Shown here piece after piece: positions 45,514-54,802 of a stretch of 64,000 nucleotides of DNA. A program made the translations under genes and the position numbers. Every line of letters begins with the position of its first letter. The stretch's first letter is position 1. Under the pieces are notes generated by a model. The model searched no databases and was not told the origin of the DNA. It saw nothing but the letters and a program-made list of their open reading frames with translations. The DNA is from Methylovulum miyakonense HT12 (GTDB lineage Bacteria > Pseudomonadota > Gammaproteobacteria > Methylococcales > Methylomonadaceae), in contig NZ_KB913025.1 in the NCBI RefSeq assembly GCF_000384075.1, positions 374,238-438,237 on the forward strand. The letters run 5' to 3'.

Positions 45514-47790
45514 ATGAGCATCCCGTTCGCCAGCCAACATACCCCATCCTTCCCTGCCTTGCTTAACTTTCTGGGGGCATCCGTGCTGGTGTCCACTTAT
45601 CAGGCAGGGCAACTGATTATCCTAAGAACCCAAGAGGATGTCCTGAACACACATTTTTGTGGCCTGGAAAAACCGATGGGAATTGCCGCTTATAAAGAAC
45701 GCTTAGCGGTCGGTACGGGTTATCAATTATGGGAGTATGCCAATTTACCGGCTGTCGGGCAAAAAATGGCCGTGCCAGCCGTGCATGACGCCTGCTATTT
45801 GCCCCGTTCAGTACACATAACAGGCGACATAGACATCCACGAAATGGCTTATAGTGATGACGGTGAATTATGGTTGGTCAATACGCGCATGTCGTGTTTG
45901 TGCACCCTGGATTCTGCCTATAGCGTTGTGCCACGCTGGCGCCCACCTTTTGTCACGGCTTATGATTTAAGTGACCGCTGCCATCTTAACGGCATGGCTT
46001 TAAAAAATGGCAAACCGGCCTTTGTCACCGCCCTTGGCAAAACCGATACGGCGGCGGGCTGGCGGGCCAATAAGGCTTCAGGTGGTTTGTTGATGAGCGT
46101 GCCGGACGGGCGCATCATCACCACAGGCTTATCCATGCCACACTCGCCGCGCTGGTACCAAAACAAATTATGGTATCTGGAATCGGGTGCGGGGCAATTA
46201 TGTACCGTCAACCCCAATAGCGGCGTGCGGACAGTCATCGCCCAAGTCCCCGGCTTTACCCGTGGCCTGGATTTTGTGGGGCGTTACGCATTTATCGGCC
46301 TTTCACAGGTGCGCGAAACCGCCGTTTTTTCCGGCTTGCCGCTGACTTCGCAAGCTGGCGAACGGCATTGCGGGGTGTGGGTCGTGGACATTGAAAAGGG
46401 CCAGACCGTCGCTTGCGTGGCGTTCACTGGCTCGGTGCAAGAGGTCTTTGCCGTGCAAGTGTTGCCGCACCGGTTTCCGGTTTTGTTGGATATGGACGAC
46501 CCGCTGGTGCGTAGCTCCTATTCCCTGCCCGACGAGGCCCTTGCCGAAGTGGCCACACCCGAACCGTTAACCTTAGCGTTCGAAGCGGCTACGCAACAGC
46601 ACCACCAAGGCAACCTGGAAGCCGCCATTGACGCGTACCGCCAACTCTTGTCACAAGCCCCCGGACATATTCCGGCACGTTTTCACCTGGGCGTGGCCTT
46701 AGCGAACCTTGAACGTTGGCAGGAAGGTGAGGCGGAATTGTTGCAACTGCTTGCCTTACAACCCAACCATGCCGAAGCCCACAACAGCTTAGGCCTCTGT
46801 TTTGCCGGACAAGAAAACTGGGCCAAAGCCTTGCACCATTACGGACTAGCCATCACGGCCGACCAGCAATACGCCGTTGCGCACATGAACCGGGCGATGA
46901 TTTTGCTAAAACTAGGGCGTATGGACGAAGGCTGGGCTGAATACGAGTGGCGTTGGCAAACCCCGGCATTTACGCCATTTGCGTGCCCACAACCCCGTTG
47001 GCAAGGCGAGGATATTGGCGGCAAAATTCTGTTGGTGCATACCGAACAAGGCGCGGGCGACGCCATGCAATTCGCCCGCTTCCTGCCCCTGGCTGCCGCA
47101 CGCTGTAAAAAGCTGATATTGGTGTGCACCGAAGCACTGCGGCCTTTGTTGGCAAATTGCGAAGGTGTTGCAGAAGCCCGTTTACCGGGCAATGTCGCGT
47201 TGGACAGTTTTGATTACCTTTGCCCCTTGTTAAGCCTTCCCCATATCCTAGGCATTGGCCTGCATAATTTGCCCGCCGCCGTACCGTATGTGCATATTCC
47301 TGCCCACATCACAGTGCCACGCCTTAAGGGACAAGGCCTTAAAGTGGGCATTTGCTGGGCTGGTAGCCATACCCATCAAAATGACCGCCACCGCTCTTGC
47401 CCATTGCCAAACTGGTTACCCTTACTGTCAGTTAGCGATACGACTTTTTATAGCCTGCAAACCCCATTGCCCATTGATGACGCTGATTTCCTGAACACCC
47501 ATAGCATCATCAATCTGGAACCCGAACTGACCGATTACGCGCGGACTGCCGCCTTGATCAAGCAGCTGGATTTGGTGATTAGTGTGGACACCTCCATCGT
47601 GCATCTGGCCGGGGCTTTAGGCAAACCCGCTTGGCTGTTGCTGGGCCAACATTCCGATTGGCGGTGGCTGCTGGAGCGTGAAGATAGCGTGTGGTATCCG
47701 GACACAAAGTTAATCCGGCAAACCCAAGTAGGTGATTGGGGGGAATTGATGGGGCGCGTGATTTTAAATTTACGTGCATGGAAAAGGTAA
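45514..47790 (+). CDS. TIGR03032 domain - TPR - glycosyltransferase-like fusion
   Basis: 758 residues. The N-terminal part (1 to about 340) matches the TIGR03032/DUF4915 beta-propeller-like family (FLGASVLVSTYQAGQLIIL, GLEKPMGIA, DIDIHEMAY, RCHLNGMAL). TPR repeats follow from about 360 to 470 (ARFHLGVALANLERWQEGEAE). The C-terminus resembles TPR-linked heptosyltransferase-type domains (HTEQGAGDAMQFARFLP, VGICWAGSHTHQNDRHRSC, VISVDTSIVHLAGALGKP). It is likely involved in surface glycan or protein glycosylation, by inference. Confidence 0.85.
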   Translation: MSIPFASQHTPSFPALLNFLGASVLVSTYQAGQLIILRTQEDVLNTHFCGLEKPMGIAAYKERLAVGTGYQLWEYANLPAVGQKMAVPAVHDACYLPRSVHITGDIDIHEMAYSDDGELWLVNTRMSCLCTLDSAYSVVPRWRPPFVTAYDLSDRCHLNGMALKNGKPAFVTALGKTDTAAGWRANKASGGLLMSVPDGRIITTGLSMPHSPRWYQNKLWYLESGAGQLCTVNPNSGVRTVIAQVPGFTRGLDFVGRYAFIGLSQVRETAVFSGLPLTSQAGERHCGVWVVDIEKGQTVACVAFTGSVQEVFAVQVLPHRFPVLLDMDDPLVRSSYSLPDEALAEVATPEPLTLAFEAATQQHHQGNLEAAIDAYRQLLSQAPGHIPARFHLGVALANLERWQEGEAELLQLLALQPNHAEAHNSLGLCFAGQENWAKALHHYGLAITADQQYAVAHMNRAMILLKLGRMDEGWAEYEWRWQTPAFTPFACPQPRWQGEDIGGKILLVHTEQGAGDAMQFARFLPLAAARCKKLILVCTEALRPLLANCEGVAEARLPGNVALDSFDYLCPLLSLPHILGIGLHNLPAAVPYVHIPAHITVPRLKGQGLKVGICWAGSHTHQNDRHRSCPLPNWLPLLSVSDTTFYSLQTPLPIDDADFLNTHSIINLEPELTDYARTAALIKQLDLVISVDTSIVHLAGALGKPAWLLLGQHSDWRWLLEREDSVWYPDTKLIRQTQVGDWGELMGRVILNLRAWKR

Positions 47791-47913
47791 TTTTTCACGC
47801 CTGCCACGTTAATAAAAATACGAAAAAACTCTGTGAAACAGAGTGTTACCTGTGATATAAACATAGCCTCCCACGCACGTAATATAACTACATACTTAAT
47901 TATTGGAGGATAT

Positions 47914-48717
47914 ATGAACCGCATCAATTGCACGATTCTGGCCATGATATTGTCATTGGCATCATTATCGGCTTACGCTAAAACCATCACCGTCAATATA
48001 CAAGATTTCAACTTTAACCCCACCCCACTAAAAGTTGACCTGGGAGATACGGTCAAGTGGGTCAATAAAGGCGCTTTCACACACACAACAACTGAAGATA
48101 ATAGCAATTTGTGGTCAGCTAACCTGGCTCCAGGCCTATCTTTTGCACGGGCATTTAAGACGGTCGGAACATTTGCCTACCATTGCACCATCCATGCAGG
48201 CATGGCTGGCTCAATCACTGTCCGCACCCCTGAAGAAACACGCATAAATATCGGCAAAAACATTGTCACCGGAGCGAATGCGGTCTTACCGATCACACTC
48301 AAGAAAACAACTGACCAAGTCTACCAAGGCAGTTACATAGTCAATGCCCAAGGCAGTTGTGCAGATTGCCACAGTTGCCCGACTTACAAAGTTGGGCGTA
48401 ATCCATTCAAGGGTGAAAAGAAACAATTCAACTCCACGACATATTTGGCTGGCGGTGTCGCCTTTGGCCCGTTTGTTTCGCGGAACATAACACCTGATAT
48501 TCACGGCAAACCCGCCGGCTTTAGTCTGGCCGAGTTCAAATCCACCTTACGCACAGGCCATGCACCCGATGATGCGCCTGGCACAACCTTGCAAGTGATG
48601 CCTTGGCCTATTGTGGGTCAAATGAGCGATACTGACCTGGAGGCCATTTACGCTTACTTGCAAAGCATTCCGCCTGCACAAACCCCAAAAACGTTCTGCA
48701 CTAACCCAGGGCAGTAA
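47914..48717 (+). CDS. Exported cupredoxin-cytochrome c fusion
   Basis: 267 residues from the ATG behind GGAGG. A signal peptide ends near SAYAKT. Residues 20-108 form a plastocyanin-like cupredoxin with copper ligands His (FTHTTTED), Cys, His and Met (YHCTIHAGMAG). After a linker comes a cytochrome c domain with CADCH and a candidate axial Met (LQVMPWPIVGQMSDTDL). It is a soluble periplasmic electron carrier with both a type 1 copper and a haem; partners are unknown. Confidence 0.88.
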   Translation: MNRINCTILAMILSLASLSAYAKTITVNIQDFNFNPTPLKVDLGDTVKWVNKGAFTHTTTEDNSNLWSANLAPGLSFARAFKTVGTFAYHCTIHAGMAGSITVRTPEETRINIGKNIVTGANAVLPITLKKTTDQVYQGSYIVNAQGSCADCHSCPTYKVGRNPFKGEKKQFNSTTYLAGGVAFGPFVSRNITPDIHGKPAGFSLAEFKSTLRTGHAPDDAPGTTLQVMPWPIVGQMSDTDLEAIYAYLQSIPPAQTPKTFCTNPGQ

Positions 48718-48722
48718 GCTTT

Positions 48723-48753
48723 ATGCCGGACAGGCCAAAAACCCGTCCGGCAT
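48723..48753. terminator. Bidirectional terminator
   Basis: Nine-base arms ATGCCGGAC / GTCCGGCAT with a 13-nt loop lie between the convergent cupredoxin-cytochrome gene and terB. Confidence 0.7.
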
Positions 48754-48763
48754 TTCCGTAACC

Positions 48764-49216
48764 TTATAATTCAAAATCCGCCGGATTCAAGCCCAATTCC
48801 CTAGCTATCTTAGCGGCGACCTTTTTTTCCGATTCATCAATATGCCCATCAGAAGCGGCAATCGCAATAATCATGCGGATCAACAAACGCGCCGCCTCAA
48901 TGTTTGATTTCATCTTACCTAAAGCCTGGTAGGCTTTGGCCTCGCCAATGTCTTTATCAAACTCCAATTGCCCGACAAAATCCTGGAAGGCTTTGATGAC
49001 ATCGCTGGTAGTAAAAATGGATAAGGCATCATGGCCCTCGATGAACTTGACCATTTTTTGCTTTTCTTCCGAACTGACACTGCCATCAGCCATCGCCACT
49101 AAGGCGGAACCGGCCATTGCCGCATTCAAAAAATCCTTGTTTTTAAATTTCAAAGCTTCGGTTTTTAATTCGCTGGCTTTGGTTTTTAATTGGTTTAAAA
49201 AACTATCGAAACTCAT
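48764..49216 (-). CDS. terB: TerB family tellurite-resistance protein
   Basis: A 150-residue helical TerB domain with the paired acidic motifs AMADGSVSSEEKQKM and IAASDGHIDESEKKVAAKIA, which bind metal in this family. Last gene of the leftward Ter locus. TerB sits at the inner membrane in complex with TerC in other bacteria; no TerC is visible here. Confidence 0.93.
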   Translation of the reverse strand: MSFDSFLNQLKTKASELKTEALKFKNKDFLNAAMAGSALVAMADGSVSSEEKQKMVKFIEGHDALSIFTTSDVIKAFQDFVGQLEFDKDIGEAKAYQALGKMKSNIEAARLLIRMIIAIAASDGHIDESEKKVAAKIARELGLNPADFEL

Positions 49217-49266
49217 GGTCTGCTCCTAAAAATTAACGTGGTTTAGTGGATGGTTGGTCAAGCATT

Positions 49267-49536
49267 TTATTTACTCCCGGCAACATAGTTTAAGCCCCAG
49301 CCATAGGCGCGGCCCATGTGTTGATGGCCCGAAAAATAATCCGGCAGTTTGGTGATGCACAACGGGTGGTTGATATTTTCTAGCATCGCAATGGCGCATG
49401 TGAACTGGTCGTCGCGATGGCTATCCAGCCGCACTTCAATGTCGGGCGGGTTTTGGGCGTGGTTTAAAATGATATGCAAATCATGGGTCGGCAATACACA
49501 ATTTTGCCCGGGAACAAGGTCAATTCTGGCATTCAT
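49267..49536 (-). CDS. Small protein in the Ter locus, possible TerD-like fragment
   Basis: 89 residues. The N-terminal RIDLVPGQNCVLPTHDLHIILN faintly resembles the first strands of TerD/TerA domains. The rest (SHRDDQFTCAIAMLENINHP) is unrecognised. It lies in line between the CitE-like gene and terB on the same strand, with 16 bp to the former, which supports it as real. The family is not certain. Confidence 0.55.
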   Translation of the reverse strand: MNARIDLVPGQNCVLPTHDLHIILNHAQNPPDIEVRLDSHRDDQFTCAIAMLENINHPLCITKLPDYFSGHQHMGRAYGWGLNYVAGSK

Positions 49537-49552
49537 GTAGCCACCTCCAGGT

Positions 49553-50503
49553 TTATGAAACCGCTAGTCCGGCGTACTCGTCTAAAGTCCTGGGCATTTT
49601 AACACCGTAACAGCTTTGGCGGTGCAAGATGGCTTTGCCCCATTGCTGGTGCGTGGCGACTTCGCACATGCTGTTGTGCATCCTAAAGACGGCGGGCGCA
49701 TCATCATCGTTCAAGCTCAAAGCCATTTCATAATCTTCCCGGTCAACCGCATAAGCGGCTTCAATCGCAGGGATTTGGTCAGGATGGATGGCGGTCTTGC
49801 CCGTCAAACCATGCGCCAAATCCAGGACAATCTCTTTATGCAAAGTTACCGTATCGTTGAGATAGTCAAACACCGGTGCGGACAGCGCGAAATGGTAGGG
49901 TTTGAACAAGATCACCAGTTGCGCAATCACATGGCCCATGGGCGTGTCATAAATGGTCAAACCACGCGGCCTGCGCAAGCCCAACACATTCATCAAATCA
50001 TTGCCGCCAATGCGCAACATTAAAATACGCGGAAAAATGTCGGCTTGCACCAAGCGCTCACGCAAACGCAGCATGGCTAGCCCGTCGAACACTTCGCGGG
50101 TCTCCAAAGTCGGCATCACTTTAAACGCCGTCCCCTGCAATTGCGAAAAATAAGCATCGAACACCTCTTCGGTGAATTTGGGCAACACAAAACCGTCAAT
50201 CTTTTCTATATGCGGCAAGGCCAGCAAACGCGCCAACACTTCAGGGTTGCGCACACGGATGAACCGGAAACGCCCTGCATGATTATCAAAATCCGGCAGG
50301 CAGGCCGCCAAGTGCCGCAAACTGTTGTCAATATCGGCATCGGAAACCGCATCTTCAGTACAAAAAATCATCGAGCGCAAAAATGGGAGCTTCTCACCAT
50401 TGGCGATAGCCACCAAATCCCGCCGATGCGCGGGCATGTACAGCGGCGCACCCAACATCCATGGTGAAAACGGTTCAGATAAGGAAGGATGGAGCAGGGT
50501 CAT
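49553..50503 (-). CDS. HpcH/HpaI (CitE-like) aldolase of the Ter biosynthetic module
   Basis: 316 residues from the ATG overlapping the upstream StiP-like stop (ATGA). TIM-barrel aldolase/citrate lyase features: LPFLRSMIFCTEDAVSDADI, FRFIRVRNPEVLARLL, EKIDGFVLPKF and GLTGKTAIHPDQIPAIEAAY. Proteins of this type occur with Ter PRTases and ATP-grasp enzymes in a predicted pathway for a nucleoside-like metabolite. The substrate is unknown. Confidence 0.88.
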   Translation of the reverse strand: MTLLHPSLSEPFSPWMLGAPLYMPAHRRDLVAIANGEKLPFLRSMIFCTEDAVSDADIDNSLRHLAACLPDFDNHAGRFRFIRVRNPEVLARLLALPHIEKIDGFVLPKFTEEVFDAYFSQLQGTAFKVMPTLETREVFDGLAMLRLRERLVQADIFPRILMLRIGGNDLMNVLGLRRPRGLTIYDTPMGHVIAQLVILFKPYHFALSAPVFDYLNDTVTLHKEIVLDLAHGLTGKTAIHPDQIPAIEAAYAVDREDYEMALSLNDDDAPAVFRMHNSMCEVATHQQWGKAILHRQSCYGVKMPRTLDEYAGLAVS

Positions 50504-51591
50504 GTTGTTATCTCTTTGATTAAGGCTACGGCGCGGTAAGGCAAATCGGGACAAACGACAATCGGGATGGCGCGGGACTCCGCCAACCAACGCAAATGCA
50601 AGGTGGCTTCGGCGGCATCGTCTTGTAACAGCAACAATCTGGCTTCACGGCGCAAGAACACGCGGGTCGCTTCACCGATGCCGGGTTTGATGTAATTGGG
50701 ATGGCTGACATTATAACGCGTTGCCAAATCGGCCAGCAGTTTCTCTGCAACCGCCGCCTGTCCTGTCTGGTACCGCGCCGGGCGGATGGACTGCCGGGCA
50801 TCGCCCCATTGTCCGTCGACACTAGCGAGGATCCCGTCGATAAAAACTCCCGACAAATCGTGCTCGGCAAAGTCCTGATAATACACGCAACCATGAAAAC
50901 CAGCGGCGGCGGTTTGCGCATCATACACCGAACGGCTGACCAAACCAGACACCGTGGCGTTCAAAATGCACGAAGGGATCAGATAATCCTCCGCCGAAGC
51001 CGCCACCGCCGCCGTGCCGGACAAATCCGCCAACACATAAAGTTCGGCGGGTATAGTGACATTATCAGTTTCGGCAAACCGCTGCAAACTTGCCGCCAAT
51101 TGCCGCCCGATCACGCCCTTCCCCGTCCAACCATCGACAAACACCAGCGTTTCCGGCGCGTGGCGTTGCAGGATATGGCGCAAGGCATGGGTGTCGATGC
51201 CGACATCGCGGATAATGGAAATGGAATAATGCGCCGCGTTGACCTGGTGATAGCTTTGCAGCACCCGCTTCAACAACACCCCAACTGGCGTCCCCGCCCG
51301 TGCCAACGACACCAACGTGATGCCGTGCGGGCGCGTGGCGACTATCCCCGCAGCCAAACTAATAACATCCGCCGCCACCCGCTGCCTGTTCGCCGCCATC
51401 GCCTGCCGGAACAACTCCAGATAGGCTTCCGAAGGCAAAGACTCATGGCTGAGCATTTGCGAATAATGCTTTTGTCCTGATTGGATCAGGGCTTCTTTGA
51501 CGGCTATAGGGGTGTTTTCGATAGTGATTTGTTTGAGCAGGAACTCAACATCATTAGGGGAGTAGCTACCTGAGAAGGGGATTTGGGTCAT
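50500..51591 (-). CDS. Phosphoribosyltransferase / StiP (PELOTA) protein of the Ter module
   Basis: 363 residues. The PRPP-binding loop is TLVFVDGWTGKGVIGRQL, preceded by GITLVSLARAGTPVGVLLKR. The C-terminus (LLLLQDDAAEATLHLRWLAESRAIPIVVC) is a PELOTA/L7Ae-like RNA-binding domain. Databases label such proteins 'cysteine protease StiP', but the fold signals point to a PRTase. It is coupled to the CitE-like gene. Confidence 0.85.
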   Translation of the reverse strand: MTQIPFSGSYSPNDVEFLLKQITIENTPIAVKEALIQSGQKHYSQMLSHESLPSEAYLELFRQAMAANRQRVAADVISLAAGIVATRPHGITLVSLARAGTPVGVLLKRVLQSYHQVNAAHYSISIIRDVGIDTHALRHILQRHAPETLVFVDGWTGKGVIGRQLAASLQRFAETDNVTIPAELYVLADLSGTAAVAASAEDYLIPSCILNATVSGLVSRSVYDAQTAAAGFHGCVYYQDFAEHDLSGVFIDGILASVDGQWGDARQSIRPARYQTGQAAVAEKLLADLATRYNVSHPNYIKPGIGEATRVFLRREARLLLLQDDAAEATLHLRWLAESRAIPIVVCPDLPYRAVALIKEITT

Positions 51592-51689
51592 GGTTTTTAA
51601 GGTTAAGATGTAGGTTGGGGTGACGATAGGAACCCCAACGCTGTGGGTGTTGTTGGGGTTCGTTCCTCACCCCAACGAGCTATTCCGCC

Positions 51690-52604
51690 TTACGAGCTAA
51701 TCCCCGATGTAAAACCTTTTATGTCGCCTTTAAGCAGCAACCGTTTCTTTTTTGGCGACTCACCTAATTCTGCTCTTAATGCGTCCATGTGCTTATTGAA
51801 ATTTTTCCCTTCTTTCTGATCTTCATCAAAACCAAATATAACCAATCTGGGTTCAGGGTCAATTTCTAATGCATTGATGTCGGGGTATTTTTCTAAAATA
51901 TTTCCAAGGATATTTTTTCCTTGAATCTTGGCGGCTTTGTGAATTAGTTTTTTATAGGAGGACACAATATCGGCATTTTGATTTTCTAAAATTTTTTGGT
52001 ATCTGTCTAATTGTAAAATCACTTTAATCTCGCTACCTTGTTTTGCCCTTAGCTCTTTATTTGAGTAATGCTTGGCTTCAAAAAACCTCAACAGCAATTT
52101 TCCACTCTCTTCTTGAATGGCGCAAAAGTCGATTCGTGAATTCTTTTTTCCCGCATCATTATCTTTATCGGATTTAGCTTCAGCCAAGGCAATTTCAGTA
52201 TCCACTATATTTGGATTAGTACGGATTATTTTGTGGACACCTATTTTTTCTATACCACCATAGGCTTTTGTTGCTCTCTTAATGTCATCAAAATCCAATA
52301 GCGATGTAATAAAAAGATCAGCATGACTGGCAATTTTAAACCCATCATCATTTTGCTCAATGTAAGGACTATTAATCTCCTTTTTTAACAGATATTTGTA
52401 ATGAATGCTTGCCTTGAGCTTTTTATTTTTGAATTCAATCTTAGCGACATTGCAACCATTGTAATAAACATTCAGATACTTATCGCGAATAGCTATCAAG
52501 GTATCCTCATGGCCGGCCAATTTACGCCACCAGCCATTTTCGTCCATATATTTCTCGTTAAGTGCATCAATCATTTCATCTGATATTTCACGGTCAAAAG
52601 CCAT
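51690..52604 (-). CDS. PD-(D/E)xK nuclease-like protein paired with a metallo-beta-lactamase
   Basis: About 304 residues from the ATG with AAGGA upstream; an ATG 18 bp earlier lacks a ribosome site. The candidate nuclease core is E in DTEIALAEAK, D in SRIDFCAIQ, and E-x-K in FFEAKHY. The C-terminus is Lys-rich and ends GDIKGFTSGISS. The gene is clearly more AT-rich than its Ter neighbours. It follows the MBL gene on the same strand after about 50 bp. No family name is certain. Confidence 0.78.
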   Translation of the reverse strand: MAFDREISDEMIDALNEKYMDENGWWRKLAGHEDTLIAIRDKYLNVYYNGCNVAKIEFKNKKLKASIHYKYLLKKEINSPYIEQNDDGFKIASHADLFITSLLDFDDIKRATKAYGGIEKIGVHKIIRTNPNIVDTEIALAEAKSDKDNDAGKKNSRIDFCAIQEESGKLLLRFFEAKHYSNKELRAKQGSEIKVILQLDRYQKILENQNADIVSSYKKLIHKAAKIQGKNILGNILEKYPDINALEIDPEPRLVIFGFDEDQKEGKNFNKHMDALRAELGESPKKKRLLLKGDIKGFTSGISS

Positions 52605-52655
52605 TCTAGTTTCCTTAGTCATTAAATTTTCGGGTGTTTTTTGGAGTACGGCAAT

Positions 52656-53903
52656 CTATATTTCCCACCATTCGCCGTCATGATGTTGTTCCACATTCGC
52701 GTAAAGGTCAGCATAGCGTTCCGGCATGAAACTGTGAATCGGAATGACTTTTTTAGGAACCAATGCCTGAACAAAGACTTTCAAATCAACAGGGCTGGCA
52801 TGACCGGACGTGTGTATGCTTTGCTTGGGGGTGTTGTGATGCGCCAACCAATCTTTTAGTTGGGCGTACGTGCCATTTTCCCAATAGCCTTCCCATTGCG
52901 AATAAATATAGCCCGCTCCTGCTAGGCAATTGGCGTTTTCAAGGTCACGGCAGTGCAATGGCCTGAATAAGATCGTTGATTGCTTTGGCGATTCCTGTAG
53001 CGATTCAATAAAAATCCGGTTTTTCGAGTGTTTTTTCAACAACTCAAACCAAGCATTTTTCTTGATTTGAATCCGTTGTGATTGAGGTATAAACAAGGCC
53101 ACATCGGACCAGTCTGATTGCGGAATATTTTGGTTTCCTGTGGCTTCCAATATGGCGGCGGCATAAAGGTCTATCACCAATTTACGGCCTGTTTTTTTAC
53201 AAGCCCGCAGAATTGAGACAATCCGGTCAATGTTCTGGGCGGAGGTATGAATTAGAGCTATTCCCTCCGTAGCAGAAAAAGCTTGGACAAGTTGTTCTTC
53301 AAGTTCCGTTTCGCCCGGAAAACGTTGGTCGGTATCAAGCCTGCCCAAAGAGGAACCTTCCACTAGCAAGGCATCAATATTTTGCGGTGGGCTTTCAACC
53401 AGTCGATCGAATAGTACTGATTTTCTTCCATGAGCGCGGAAATCGCCGCTGTAAAAAAGCCGTTTTCCACCTGCTTCAATTAACAAAGCATAGGCATCAT
53501 AAGCGGAATGATCGACTAAAAAAGGGGTTATTGTGAAAGGGCCTATTGTAAATGCCTGATGTGATTGGTAATCCCAACCAGATGCCGGAATGGGTATATT
53601 ACCAGGAAGGAAAGGCGCGGCGGCTGCCAATATACGGCGGGCATTAACGCCCATGCCAATTGGTATGTTGGGGGAGATATGGGCGAGTAGCCCAAAATGA
53701 TCCAGATGTGGATGGGAAATTAAGATTCCGAGTAATGACGGGTCATTGCCATCTAGTGCTTGAATGGGTGGAAGATAGCGGCTGTCGTTGCTTTCGGCAT
53801 CTAACGGCAAGCCAAGATCAATTAAAAGCCGCTGGTTTTGATATTCAATTTCAACACAACTGCCGCCGATTTGTTTGCTGCCTCGGTGGATACAGATACG
53901 CAT
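52656..53903 (-). CDS. Metallo-beta-lactamase fold hydrolase (RNase J/beta-CASP-like)
   Basis: 415 residues. The metal-binding motif is SHPHLDHFG (His64, His66, Asp68, His69), preceded by RGSKQIGGSCVEIEY and LLIDLGLPLDA. Further histidines occur in FLVDHSAYDAY and HTSGHASPVDL, and the C-terminal PIHSFMPERYADLY recalls the final RNase J-type histidine. It probably cleaves RNA or DNA. It is paired with the PD-(D/E)xK gene and set inside the Ter locus. Confidence 0.88.
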   Translation of the reverse strand: MRICIHRGSKQIGGSCVEIEYQNQRLLIDLGLPLDAESNDSRYLPPIQALDGNDPSLLGILISHPHLDHFGLLAHISPNIPIGMGVNARRILAAAAPFLPGNIPIPASGWDYQSHQAFTIGPFTITPFLVDHSAYDAYALLIEAGGKRLFYSGDFRAHGRKSVLFDRLVESPPQNIDALLVEGSSLGRLDTDQRFPGETELEEQLVQAFSATEGIALIHTSAQNIDRIVSILRACKKTGRKLVIDLYAAAILEATGNQNIPQSDWSDVALFIPQSQRIQIKKNAWFELLKKHSKNRIFIESLQESPKQSTILFRPLHCRDLENANCLAGAGYIYSQWEGYWENGTYAQLKDWLAHHNTPKQSIHTSGHASPVDLKVFVQALVPKKVIPIHSFMPERYADLYANVEQHHDGEWWEI

Positions 53904-54079
53904 GGGGCGTCCTTTTTCTGTAGGTGAACTTTATATTCACTTGAGCGGCGTTTTTGTTTAGCAAATTTTTAAATTATTTTAAAAGTGATAGATGTATCAC
54001 AAAAACTCGTAAGGCGTGCCTCGCCATTGCTAATCCGCTAAAGCTTATTTATCCACTATTTTCTGACTACACAATAATC

Positions 54080-54490
54080 TTAAACTTTAAGCACAGTCAG
54101 CGCATCACCCAACACGCCAAACTCAGGATCACTACTCAGCAACACCGCTTGTTCGCGCCGGACTAAAGCCGCCGCAAAGCAATCAGCGTAGGACATGGCA
54201 TACTGGGATTTTAGTTTGACCGCCGCCCAAAAAATATCGTCGGAAAATGCTACGGTTTCAATGGGCAATAATTTGATTTCGGCGCGTTTGCGTTCGGCAA
54301 CTGCATAGCCAAAGCCCTTGGCGATACGGTACACCACTTCGCCAAGGTTGATTTGATGCAATAAAACCCGCGCTTCGCCCGCTTGTGCGGCAACTAAAAT
54401 ATCCGCGACCCGCTCGGCGCCGGGTTCGTCTTGCGCTAGGCGCAATAAGGCACAAGCATCCAGCACATAAACAGGTTTAACGGCCTTCAT
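54080..54490 (-). CDS. vapC: VapC-type PIN toxin
   Basis: 136 residues. PIN active-site acids: D in VYVLDACALLRLAQDE, E in NLGEVVYRI, D in MSYADCFAAAL and D in LLSSDPEFG. It is the toxin RNase of a VapBC pair. It overlaps the AbrB-type antitoxin gene by 14 bases. Confidence 0.92.
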   Translation of the reverse strand: MKAVKPVYVLDACALLRLAQDEPGAERVADILVAAQAGEARVLLHQINLGEVVYRIAKGFGYAVAERKRAEIKLLPIETVAFSDDIFWAAVKLKSQYAMSYADCFAAALVRREQAVLLSSDPEFGVLGDALTVLKV

Positions 54491-54719
54491 CTTGTTTAAC
54501 TTCTTGCTGATGTTCGGTAATTAGCTGATCAGCTAACGACCCACTTAGTTTTAGCGAACCACGGAAGGCGGCTATCGGGTTGTCCGGCAAAGGATATAAC
54601 TCTAAATGATCACCTGCATCGCGTATTTCTATGCGGTTACCGGGTTTGATGCCATAGCGCAAGCGCAATTCTGCGGGAATCACTACTTGACCTTTGTTTA
54701 GGATGTTTAGGGTTTGCAT
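54477..54719 (-). CDS. vapB: AbrB/MazE-type antitoxin (VapB)
   Basis: 80 residues. The N-terminal SpoVT/AbrB swapped-hairpin domain reads NKGQVVIPAELRLRYGIKPGNRIEIRDAGD. The C-terminal tail (AFRGSLKLSGSLADQLITEHQQE) binds the toxin. It represses its own promoter and neutralises VapC. Located between the HAD gene and the MBL pair. Confidence 0.92.
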   Translation of the reverse strand: MQTLNILNKGQVVIPAELRLRYGIKPGNRIEIRDAGDHLELYPLPDNPIAAFRGSLKLSGSLADQLITEHQQEVKQDEGR

Positions 54720-54802
54720 GGGTTTTTTATAGGCATAAGTTATACGTTGGTATTAAGTTTAACGTATTTGAGGTATTTGCCCAATCTTATCTGTTAGTGC
54801 GG

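Noticed and set aside
50701..51480. A 259-codon plus-strand frame opposite the StiP-type gene
   Set aside because: It lies fully inside a conserved PRTase gene on the other strand, with Arg/His-rich composition typical of a shadow.
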